This document shows, piece by piece, positions 16,825 through 24,331 of a DNA stretch of 64,000 bases. Below the pieces are notes generated by a model. The model was given only the letters and a program-made list of their open reading frames with translations, did no database searches and was not told the origin of the DNA. Each line of letters opens with the position of its first letter. Within the stretch, counting starts at the first letter, position 1. Made by a program: the position numbers and the translations under genes. Source of the stretch: Antarcticimicrobium sp040365005. Lineage in GTDB: Bacteria > Pseudomonadota > Alphaproteobacteria > Rhodobacterales > Rhodobacteraceae. The stretch lies in NCBI RefSeq assembly GCF_040365005.1, contig NZ_BAABWV010000009.1, positions 1 to 64,000 on the forward strand. The letters run 5' to 3'.

Positions 16825-18344
16825 CCCACCGACCCTTCGAGCGAGATGGCGACCAGTTGCTGCGCCTCCATGGCAAACTCCATCGGCAGCGCCTGCAACA
16901 CGTCCTTGCAGAAGCCGTTGACCACCAGCGCGACCGATTCCTCCTCGTCCATCCCGCGCGAGCGGCAATAGAACAATTGGTCGTCATCCACCTTGGATGT
17001 GGTCGCCTCGTGCTCCACCCGCGAGGAGTTGTTCTTGACCTCGATGTAGGGAACCGTATGCGCCCCGCATTTGTCACCGATCAGCAGGCTGTCGCACTGG
17101 GTATAGTTGCGGCTGTTCTTGGCCTTGGGATGCATCGAAACAAGGCCGCGATAGGTGTTCTGCGCCTGCCCCGCGCTGATCCCCTTGGACACGATGCGCG
17201 ACCGGGTGTTCTTGCCCAGGTGCACCATCTTGGTGCCGGTGTCGGCCTGCTGCATGTTGTTGGTGATGGCGATCGAATAGAACTCGCCCTGGCTGTCGTC
17301 GCCGCGCAGGATGCAGGAGGGATATTTCCACGTTACCGCCGAGCCGGTCTCGACCTGGGTCCACATCACCTTGGAGCGGTCGCCCCGGCAGTCGGCCCGC
17401 TTGGTGACGAAGTTGTAGATGCCGCCCTTGCCGTTCTCGTCGCCCGGGTACCAGTTCTGCACGGTGGAGTATTTCACCTCGGCGTCTTCCTCGACGATGA
17501 TTTCCACCACCGCCGCGTGCAGTTGTGCCACGTCGCGCTGCGGCGCGGTGCAGCCTTCGAGGTAGGACACGAACGACCCCTTGTCGGCGATGATCAGCGT
17601 CCGCTCGAACTGGCCGGTATTCTCGGCATTGATGCGGAAATAGGTCGACAGTTCCATCGGGCAGCGCACGCCGGGCGGCACATAGACAAAGGAGCCGTCG
17701 GAGAATACCGCGCCGTTCAGCGTGGCGTAGAAATTGTCGCTGACCGGAACCACGGACCCGAGGTACTTCTTGACCAGTTCGGGATGTTCCTTGATCGCCT
17801 CGGAGATCGAGCAGAAGATCACCCCGGCCTTTTGCAGTTCCGCCTGGAAGGTGGTGCCGACACTGACCGAGTCGAAGACCGCGTCGACCGCCACCTTGCG
17901 CCCCTCTGACGGGGCCGCCTCGGCGCCCTCGACACCGGCCAGGATCATCTGTTCCTTGAGTGGAATGCCGAGCTTTTCATAGGTGGCCAGCAGCTTGGGG
18001 TCGACGTCGTCCAGCGACTTGGGCTTGACCTCCATGCTTTTCGGGCGGGCATAGTAATACTGGTTCTGAAAGTCGATCTCGGGGTATTCGACCATCGCCC
18101 AGTCGGGCTCTTTCATCTTCAGCCAGCGGGCATAGGCCTGCAGACGCCATTCGGTCATCCATTCCGGCTCGCCGTTCTTGTCCGAGATCAGCCGCACGAT
18201 GTCCTCGGTCAGCCCCTTGGGGGCATAGTCCATCTCGATCTCGGTTTCCCAGCCATACTTGTAGGCGCCGCCTACCTCGCGTACCGCGTCGACGGTGTCC
18301 TGGTCGACGCCTTCCTTTACCTGGGTCTGGTCCATCGGGGCCAT
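16821..18344 (-). CDS. sufB: Fe-S cluster assembly protein SufB
   Basis: A 507-residue SufB, the main scaffold of the SufBC2D complex. Recognisable blocks are WMTEWRLQAYARWL, PPGVRCPMELSTYFRIN, FVSYLEGCTAPQRD and the C-terminal DDDQLFYCRSRGMDEEE. The ATG at 18344 has AGGAGAA at the correct distance, so a longer frame from 18404 is rejected. It follows a cysteine desulfurase and is coupled to the FkbM methyltransferase gene. Confidence 0.97.
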   Translation of the reverse strand: MAPMDQTQVKEGVDQDTVDAVREVGGAYKYGWETEIEMDYAPKGLTEDIVRLISDKNGEPEWMTEWRLQAYARWLKMKEPDWAMVEYPEIDFQNQYYYARPKSMEVKPKSLDDVDPKLLATYEKLGIPLKEQMILAGVEGAEAAPSEGRKVAVDAVFDSVSVGTTFQAELQKAGVIFCSISEAIKEHPELVKKYLGSVVPVSDNFYATLNGAVFSDGSFVYVPPGVRCPMELSTYFRINAENTGQFERTLIIADKGSFVSYLEGCTAPQRDVAQLHAAVVEIIVEEDAEVKYSTVQNWYPGDENGKGGIYNFVTKRADCRGDRSKVMWTQVETGSAVTWKYPSCILRGDDSQGEFYSIAITNNMQQADTGTKMVHLGKNTRSRIVSKGISAGQAQNTYRGLVSMHPKAKNSRNYTQCDSLLIGDKCGAHTVPYIEVKNNSSRVEHEATTSKVDDDQLFYCRSRGMDEEESVALVVNGFCKDVLQALPMEFAMEAQQLVAISLEGSVG

Positions 18345-18361
18345 CTGAAATTCTCCTGAAC

Positions 18362-19429
18362 TCACGCCGCCCGGGCGCGATGTTTCTTTTCCTTGTCGCA
18401 CCACGCCTCGGCAAAGCGCAGCACGTCTTCTTCTGTCACGTCCGATCCCAGCGACACGCGGATCGCGCTGGCCGCCGCGGCCTCGTCATACCCCATCGCC
18501 GTCAGCACCCGGCTGGCGCGGACCTTGCCGCTGGAACAGGCGCTTCCGGCGCTGATCGCGAATCCGGCGAGGTCCATCTGCATCACCTGGGTCTCGCCCT
18601 TCCAGCCCGGCGTGACCAGGCAGGAGGTGTTGGGCAGACGCGGCACCTCATTTCCGACAAAAATAGTATGTTTGACGGCAGCCGCAATAGATGATTCTAG
18701 AATATTTCTAAGTTCCGCGACCCGATCCCAGACGCCATCGGCCAGATCCCGCGCGGCGGCCTCGGCGGCGGCGCCGAAACCGGCTATTCCGATCACGTTC
18801 TCGGTGCCGGAGCGCCGACCCATCTCCTGTCCGCCGCCCCGGATTCGGGCCGCGATGTCGGTGCCGCGCTTGACCACCAGCGCGCCGATCCCCTTGGGGC
18901 CGCCCAGCTTGTGCGCCGAGATCAGCGCCATCCGCGCGCCGCACCAGTTGAAGGCGACCGGCAGCTTGCCAAAGGCCTGGGTGGCATCGGTCAGCGCCAG
19001 CCCCTCGGGCAGCTCCTGCAGGATGCCGGTTTCGGAATTGGCCAGCTGCAGCACGCTTGCGGCCGGATCACTGACCCCTACCCGACCCTGCGCGTCCGTT
19101 TCCAGGTCCTCGTCGATCCAGGCGCGAACCGCGTCATGCTCTACCCCGGCCCCGTGTAACCCGCGCCCGGCACAGGCCAGCGCCGCCGCCTCGGTCGCGC
19201 CGGAGGTAAAGATCACGTCCGCCCCCTCGGCGCCGAAGGCCGCCGCCACCTGTGCCCGCGCCCGTTCCACCAGCGCCTTGGCCGCGCGCCCCTCGGCATG
19301 CACGCTGGAGGGATTGCCGACCACGTCCATCGCCGCGATCATCGCCTCGCGCGCCGCGTCCCGCAGAGGCGCGGTGGCGTTGTGATCGAGATAGACCCGC
19401 CCTCCGGTCTCGCGCCCGGGGCCGGTCAT
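18362..19429 (-). CDS. Cysteine desulfurase, IscS/NifS-like
   Basis: A 355-residue class I PLP desulfurase: VYLDHNATAPLRDAAREAM near the N-terminus, FTSGATEAAALA for phosphate binding, PLP lysine in LISAHKLGGPKG, and a catalytic cysteine loop SAGSACSSGKV. It is shorter than E. coli IscS (404 residues). The ATG at 19429 overlaps the iscR stop (ATGA). Having this enzyme at the head and SufS at the tail of the same operon gives two sulfur donors for one scaffold. Confidence 0.92.
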   Translation of the reverse strand: MTGPGRETGGRVYLDHNATAPLRDAAREAMIAAMDVVGNPSSVHAEGRAAKALVERARAQVAAAFGAEGADVIFTSGATEAAALACAGRGLHGAGVEHDAVRAWIDEDLETDAQGRVGVSDPAASVLQLANSETGILQELPEGLALTDATQAFGKLPVAFNWCGARMALISAHKLGGPKGIGALVVKRGTDIAARIRGGGQEMGRRSGTENVIGIAGFGAAAEAAARDLADGVWDRVAELRNILESSIAAAVKHTIFVGNEVPRLPNTSCLVTPGWKGETQVMQMDLAGFAISAGSACSSGKVRASRVLTAMGYDEAAAASAIRVSLGSDVTEEDVLRFAEAWCDKEKKHRARAA

Positions 19430-19887
19430 TCCGAATCGACCACGGCAAAGATGTTGGGCACCGCCGGGCACGGGGCGAGTTCGTTGTGCATCACGTCCGA
19501 CAGCCGGGTCTGGTGCAGGAACACGTAGACATGCGCGCTCAGCCCCTCCCACAGCCGGTTGGTCAGCGATTGCGCCCGGCTGCCCGAGGAGCCGCCCGAG
19601 GCGCCCGCGCCCTTGTGCATGGCATCCACCGTCTCGTCGACCGCCGCCAGAACATCGACGACGCGAATCTCAGCCGGCGGGCGCGCCAAGCGGTAGCCGC
19701 CACCGGGACCGCGCACCGACGCCACCAGTTCGGCGCGGCGCAACTTGACGAAGAGCTGTTCGAGGTAAGGCAACGAAATCTTCTGCCGCTGCGAGATCTC
19801 GCCCAGCGTCACCAGCGCGCCCTCGGGTTGCAGGGCAATATCGACCAATGCGACCATCGCGTAGCGACCCTTGGTTGACAGCTTCAT
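19426..19887 (-). CDS. iscR: Rrf2 family Fe-S regulator IscR (single-cysteine type)
   Basis: A 153-residue Rrf2 regulator: MKLSTKGRYAMVALVDIALQ, then the HTH with SLPYLEQLFVKLRRAELVAS and the wing GPGGGYRLARP. The cluster-binding region of E. coli IscR has three cysteines, but here the only cysteine is C140 near the C-terminus. Rhodobacter sphaeroides IscR is also reported to have one cysteine and still bind an Fe-S cluster. It heads the suf operon and probably represses it when clusters are plentiful. SD is GGAGG. Confidence 0.93.
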   Translation of the reverse strand: MKLSTKGRYAMVALVDIALQPEGALVTLGEISQRQKISLPYLEQLFVKLRRAELVASVRGPGGGYRLARPPAEIRVVDVLAAVDETVDAMHKGAGASGGSSGSRAQSLTNRLWEGLSAHVYVFLHQTRLSDVMHNELAPCPAVPNIFAVVDSE

Positions 19888-19985
19888 ATCGACGCCTCCA
19901 ATTCAGCAATCGCGCGAGATTCTTGACCTTGCGCGCTTCAATGCGTATCTCGGCTTGACACCGAGCGTGCCGTTCCGGCGCGCGT

Positions 19986-20000
19986 TTAGAAACGTTCTAA
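19986..20000. promoter_or_regulatory. Iron-control-element-like palindrome (Irr type)
   Basis: TTAGAA-ACG-TTCTAA is a perfect palindrome with 6-base arms. It resembles the iron control element bound by Irr in Alphaproteobacteria (TTTAGAA-N3-TTCTAAA-like). It lies about 100 bases upstream of iscR and 70 bases upstream of the divergent hydrolase gene. It fits iron control of the suf operon. Confidence 0.6.
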
Positions 20001-20067
20001 GGAGCCTTAGCGATTTCGTCAAGAATATCCGGGGCGTCCACCGACCAATAATAGGATCAACACCCAT

Positions 20068-20721
20068 ATGCCCGAGGTGATTTTCGCCGGACCTGAAGGC
20101 CGCCTTGAAGGCCGTTATCACCCGCAAAAGGAAAAAGACGCCCCGATCGCCATTGTTCTGCATCCGCACCCGCAATTCGGGGGCACGATGAACAACAAGG
20201 TCGTCTACAACCTGCACTACGCCTTTTACAACATGGGCTTCACGGTGCTGCGGTTCAATTTCCGTGGCGTCGGTCGCAGCCAGGGCGAATACGACCAGGG
20301 CGTGGGCGAGCTGTCCGATGCGGCCTCCGCACTCGATTACCTGCAGTCGATGAACAACAACTCCAAGCATTGCTGGGTCGCGGGCTTTTCCTTTGGCGCC
20401 TGGATCGGCATGCAACTGTTGATGCGCCGCCCCGAGATCACCGGTTTCATCAGCGTGTCGCCGCCTGCCAACATGTACGATTTCTCCTTCCTCGCGCCCT
20501 GCCCGTCTTCGGGCCTGGTGATCAACGGCACCTCCGACCGGGTCGCACCGCCGGCGGACACCACCGCGCTGGTCAACAAGCTGCACGAGCAAAAGGGCAT
20601 CACCATCACCCATGAGGAGGTCGAAGGCGCCGACCACTTCTTCCAGGGCGCACACATGGACACGCTGATCGACACGACGACCGATTACGTCAAGCGTCGC
20701 CTGACGGAAACCACCCGCTGA
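20068..20721 (+). CDS. Alpha/beta hydrolase
   Basis: A 217-residue serine hydrolase-like protein without signal peptide. The oxyanion region reads IAIVLHPHPQFGGTMNNKVV, followed by LRFNFRGVGRSQGEYD; the nucleophile elbow is GFSFGAW, the acid probably in NGTSDRVAPP and the base histidine in EGADHFFQG. It belongs to the YcjY/COG2945-like group of small hydrolases. The substrate is unknown. It begins an operon of three coupled genes and shares its upstream region with iscR. Confidence 0.88.
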   Translation: MPEVIFAGPEGRLEGRYHPQKEKDAPIAIVLHPHPQFGGTMNNKVVYNLHYAFYNMGFTVLRFNFRGVGRSQGEYDQGVGELSDAASALDYLQSMNNNSKHCWVAGFSFGAWIGMQLLMRRPEITGFISVSPPANMYDFSFLAPCPSSGLVINGTSDRVAPPADTTALVNKLHEQKGITITHEEVEGADHFFQGAHMDTLIDTTTDYVKRRLTETTR

Positions 20722-20975
20722 TGGCTGGCGGAGCGCTGGAGCAGCTGGCCGGGAAACTGGCCGACGACACGATCGCCGCGATGGACGAGAGCGGCGACGA
20801 CCGCCTGTACACCGAGGTGGGCGAGGTGCTGGCCGCCTCGTCACAATCTCTGGAAGAGGCCTTCCTGACGGAAATCCGCGTCCGGCTGGCCGAACGCAAG
20901 GCGCGCCGTTTTCTGAACCGGCGCCTTGCCCAGTTGCGCGCCAAGGCGCCGGCGGGCGGAGCCTCGAACGGATGA
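20721..20975 (+). CDS. Small conserved helical protein
   Basis: An 84-residue hydrophilic protein predicted to be mostly helical (SQSLEEAFLTEIRVRLAERKARRFLNRRLAQLRAK, described here in parts as SLEEAFLTEIRVRLAERK and ARRFLNRRLAQL). I do not recognise a family. It overlaps the hydrolase stop (TGATG) and the next gene (ATGA), which strongly supports it as a real, co-translated gene. Confidence 0.75.
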   Translation: MAGGALEQLAGKLADDTIAAMDESGDDRLYTEVGEVLAASSQSLEEAFLTEIRVRLAERKARRFLNRRLAQLRAKAPAGGASNG

Positions 20976-21562
20976 CCGCCCGGCTCGACGCGCAGATCGA
21001 TTTCCTGATAGAGGCCGACAAGCTAAAGTCGGTGGTACGTGCCTCGAAGCTGATTTCCGGCGAGCGGCGGGAAAACTCGGCCGAGCACAGCTGGCACATC
21101 ATGCTGCACGCGCTGGTCCTGGCCGATCAGGCCGGGCCCGAGGTGCGGATCGACCGGGTGCTGCGGATGCTCTTGTTGCACGATATTGTCGAAATCGACG
21201 CCGGAGACGCGCCGATCCACGGCAACCCCGATCACGAAGAGATGGCCCGCAAGGAGGCCGCCGCCGCCCGGCGGCTGTTCGGCCTTTTGCCCGAAGACCA
21301 GGCCGAGGCGTTCCGCACCCTGTGGGAAGAGTTCGAGGCCGCCGAAACCCCCGACGCGAAATTCGCCAAGGCGATCGACCGCTTCCAGGTCCCGGTGATC
21401 AACCTGGAGAACGGCGGCGGCACCTGGCAGGAATACGAGGTCACGCTGGACCAGCTTGACACAAGAGTCGGCGTTCCGATCCGGCGCGGCGCCCCGGGAC
21501 TGTGGGATTGGCTGCGCCCGAAACTTGCCGACTTCTTCTCCCGACGCGGCGACGCGACCTGA
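20972..21562 (+). CDS. HD domain protein (YfbR/HDDC2-like nucleotidase)
   Basis: A 196-residue HD-superfamily phosphohydrolase: first metal histidine at H39 in ENSAEHSWH, the HD pair H70-D71 in LLLHDIVEIDAGD, and a later aspartate in FAKAIDRFQVP. This arrangement is typical of YfbR/HDDC2 5'-deoxynucleotidases, which remove phosphate from dNMPs. The substrate is inferred. It is the last gene of the hydrolase operon, 152 bases before icd. Confidence 0.85.
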   Translation: MTARLDAQIDFLIEADKLKSVVRASKLISGERRENSAEHSWHIMLHALVLADQAGPEVRIDRVLRMLLLHDIVEIDAGDAPIHGNPDHEEMARKEAAAARRLFGLLPEDQAEAFRTLWEEFEAAETPDAKFAKAIDRFQVPVINLENGGGTWQEYEVTLDQLDTRVGVPIRRGAPGLWDWLRPKLADFFSRRGDAT

Positions 21563-21714
21563 TCTGTTTCGTCTGAATTTTCGACAGCCTTTGGAAACGG
21601 AGCCGATTTGCGTGCGACATTTCGGTATACAGCCGTATACAAGGTTTCGCCGTCCTGAATTTTGCGCTACATCGCGGCCGACTCCTCCTCCTCCGCAACA
21701 CAGGGACCGCACCG

Positions 21715-22929
21715 ATGACCAAGATCAAGGTGGACAACCCGATCGTCGATATCGACGGCGACGAAATGACCCGGATCATCTGGGATTTCATCAAGACGAA
21801 ACTGATCCTGCCCTATCTCGATATAGATCTTCTGTATTATGACCTGAGCATCCAGGAACGCGACCGCACCGACGACCAGATCACCGTCGATGCCGCGATG
21901 AAGATCAAGGAGGTCGGCGTCGGCGTCAAATGCGCCACCATCACCCCCGACGAGGCCCGGGTCGAGGAATTCGGCCTCAAGCGCATGTATCCCAGCCCCA
22001 ACGGCACCATCCGCAACATCCTCGGCGGCGTGGTGTTCCGCCAGCCGATCATCTGCCAGAACGTGCCGCGGCTGGTGCCGGGCTGGACCAAGCCCATCGT
22101 GGTGGGCCGCCATGCCTTTGGCGACCAGTACAAGGCGACCGATTTCCGCTTTCCCGGGGCCGGCAAGATCACCCTGAAGTTCGAGGGCGAGGACGGCACC
22201 GTGATCGAAAAGGACGTCTACGACGCCCCCTCCGCCGGCGTGACCATGGCGATGTACAACCTCGACCAGTCGATCATCGACTTTGCCCGCGCCTCGCTGA
22301 ACTATGGGCTGAACCTGGGCTGGCCGGTTTACCTCTCGACCAAGAACACCATCATGAAGGCCTATGACGGCCGCTTCAAGGACCTGTTCCAGCAGGTCTT
22401 CGACGAAGAGTTCGCCGAGAAGTTCAAGGAAAAGGGCATCTGGTACGAGCACCGGCTGATCGACGACATGGTCGCCAGTTCACTGAAATGGTCCGGCGGC
22501 TATGTCTGGGCCTGCAAGAACTATGACGGCGACGTGCAGTCCGACACCGTGGCGCAGGGGTTCGGCAGCTTGGGCATGATGGCCTCGCAGCTGATGACGC
22601 CGGACGGCCAGATCGTCGAGGCCGAAGCCGCGCATGGCACCGTGACGCGCCATTATCGCCAGCATCAGGCGGGCAAGGCGACCTCGACCAATTCCATCGC
22701 CTCGATCTATGCTTGGACCGGCGGACTCAAGCACCGGGCCAAGCTGGACGGCAACACCGCGCTGAACAATTTCGCCGAGACGCTGGAAAGGGTGGTGGTC
22801 GAAACCGTCGAATCCGGCTTCATGACCAAGGATCTCGCGCTGCTGGTGGGGCCGGATCAAAAATGGCTGACCACCATGGGGTTCCTCGAAAAGGTCGATG
22901 AGAACCTGAACCTGGCGCTGGCCGGCTGA
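21715..22929 (+). CDS. icd: NADP-dependent isocitrate dehydrogenase
   Basis: A 404-residue enzyme of the eukaryotic-like type II IDH group common in Alphaproteobacteria: begins KVDNPIVDIDGDEMTRIIW, has the substrate loop YPSPNGTIRNILGG, the metal aspartates in WACKNYDGDVQSD and the NADP-binding AAHGTVTRHYR. It converts isocitrate to 2-oxoglutarate in the citric acid cycle, making NADPH. Its own upstream region (152 bases) and a strong terminator show it is monocistronic. Confidence 0.98.
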   Translation: MTKIKVDNPIVDIDGDEMTRIIWDFIKTKLILPYLDIDLLYYDLSIQERDRTDDQITVDAAMKIKEVGVGVKCATITPDEARVEEFGLKRMYPSPNGTIRNILGGVVFRQPIICQNVPRLVPGWTKPIVVGRHAFGDQYKATDFRFPGAGKITLKFEGEDGTVIEKDVYDAPSAGVTMAMYNLDQSIIDFARASLNYGLNLGWPVYLSTKNTIMKAYDGRFKDLFQQVFDEEFAEKFKEKGIWYEHRLIDDMVASSLKWSGGYVWACKNYDGDVQSDTVAQGFGSLGMMASQLMTPDGQIVEAEAAHGTVTRHYRQHQAGKATSTNSIASIYAWTGGLKHRAKLDGNTALNNFAETLERVVVETVESGFMTKDLALLVGPDQKWLTTMGFLEKVDENLNLALAG

Positions 22930-22949
22930 ACTCTCGACCGTCAGCGTGG

Positions 22950-22976
22950 AAAGGCGGGGCTTGCACCCCGCCTTTT
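22950..22976. terminator. Bidirectional terminator between icd and the sulfotransferase gene
   Basis: A perfect 10-base stem, AAAGGCGGGG/CCCCGCCTTT, with a 6-base loop ends in TTTT on the plus strand and in CTTT on the minus strand. It serves icd from the left and the convergent sulfotransferase gene from the right. Confidence 0.85.
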
Positions 22977-22980
22977 GTGA

Positions 22981-23700
22981 TTAGGTGGCCATGCGGAGCT
23001 TGCTTCGCGTCTCCGACGACGCCATCTGCGCGCCCACCCCCACATCATACAGAAGGTCCTTGACCTCGGCATAGCTCACCGCCGCAGCCACCTGCGCCCG
23101 CATGTCCGCCATAAGGGCCGGCCTGTTTTTTCGCAGCGTCTCCTGGCTATCTTTCGAAACGACGAGGAGGCGGTCCAATTGGTCGCGGTCCAGCCGCGTT
23201 TCGCAGTCAAGCCGACGCAGCAGGCCATTCGCATAGTCGAGCTGCGTGTCCGGGTCCAGCAACCGCTCGAATTCCACCACCAGCTTGCGCTCCGCCGGGC
23301 GCGAGCGAAAATAATGCACGAGCGCCATGTAGGAATTGAGGCCATGTTCGACCTTGCGGCGGATTTCCTTGGGCTTGAAGGCGGTAAGGCCCTTGATGCT
23401 GCGACAGGTATGCGAGGCGATCGCGGCGACCGGGTCCCGAACGATGATCGCCAGGCCGGGAATCTCCCCATAGGCCATCTCGGCTTTGATCGTCTCGAGG
23501 ATGAAATGCGATTTGTAGCCGATCGGCGCCTCGTTGGTGATTTGGATCAGACCGGTTCGGCGGTTCGGCTCCCGTTGGTATATCGGCGTATCCCGCCTGG
23601 ACTCGAAGCAGCCGAGGGTCGGACGCCCGAATCCGTATTCGAGCAAGGTTCGCACCATGTGGTTGCCGCTGCGCGGATAGGACAGGAGGTGATATGTCAT
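22981..23700 (-). CDS. Sulfotransferase domain protein
   Basis: A 239-residue protein with the 5'-phosphosulfate loop LLSYPRSGNHMVRTLLEYG (from residue 5) and the 3'-phosphate motif LAIIVRDPVAAIASH. It should transfer sulfate from PAPS to a hydroxyl, perhaps on a polysaccharide or lipid. The ATG at 23700 is the first residue of the conserved strand; a longer frame into the intergenic region is rejected. It is single and convergent with icd. The acceptor is unknown. Confidence 0.85.
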   Translation of the reverse strand: MTYHLLSYPRSGNHMVRTLLEYGFGRPTLGCFESRRDTPIYQREPNRRTGLIQITNEAPIGYKSHFILETIKAEMAYGEIPGLAIIVRDPVAAIASHTCRSIKGLTAFKPKEIRRKVEHGLNSYMALVHYFRSRPAERKLVVEFERLLDPDTQLDYANGLLRRLDCETRLDRDQLDRLLVVSKDSQETLRKNRPALMADMRAQVAAAVSYAEVKDLLYDVGVGAQMASSETRSKLRMAT

Positions 23701-23922
23701 CAATTTTGGCCTTGTTCCGTTTGCAGATTGTTCCGGAACCTCTGGCACAAGAAAATCGGGAGAATATCCGGCGAATATGGAGGAAATGACAAGCGATCGG
23801 GAGCCACGGGGCAGGCTGGCGCACGCCCTTTCAGCAACCGTTTCGACGGCCCCCGGGATTCTGGTTGCCACGGCGGGCGGATTTCGGCGAAGACGGGGCA
23901 AAGCAACCCCGTGGAGATGCCG

Positions 23923-24258
23923 ATGCCCACGCATTACCTGTTCCTGATCCTGGCCGTCGCGGCCGAAACCGTGGGGACCACCGCCCTGCAGGCCAGTCAG
24001 CAGTTTTCCCGGCTGATGCCCTCGCTCCTGGCGGTGGCCGGCTACGCGGTCGCCTTCTATTTCCTGGCGCTCACGCTCAGGATCATGCCGGTCGGCATCG
24101 TCTATGCCATGTGGTCGGGCCTTGGCATCGTGTTCATCGCGCTGATCGGATTCGTCGCCTTTGGTCAGCGGCTGGACCTGCCCGCGCTGCTCGGGCTGGC
24201 GATGATCATCGGCGGGATCGCGGTGATCAACCTGTTCTCGGGCAGCACCACCCACTGA
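23923..24258 (+). CDS. Small multidrug resistance (SMR) family transporter
   Basis: A 111-residue membrane protein with four hydrophobic helices. The essential glutamate is E15 in LAVAAETVGTTALQAS, matching E14 of EmrE; W-S-G-L-G-I in helix 3 (YAMWSGLGIVFIA) is also diagnostic. EmrE-like proteins export quaternary cations by proton exchange as dimers. ATGs at 23917 and 23923 are both in frame; I favour 23923 because GGAG is then 6 bases away. Confidence 0.92.
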   Translation: MPTHYLFLILAVAAETVGTTALQASQQFSRLMPSLLAVAGYAVAFYFLALTLRIMPVGIVYAMWSGLGIVFIALIGFVAFGQRLDLPALLGLAMIIGGIAVINLFSGSTTH

Positions 24259-24331
24259 GCCGCGCTTTTGCGCTGGCTTTCTGCGCTGCGGCAGGCTATG
24301 CGGCCCCAACCCCCGATTTGAGGCTTACTTT

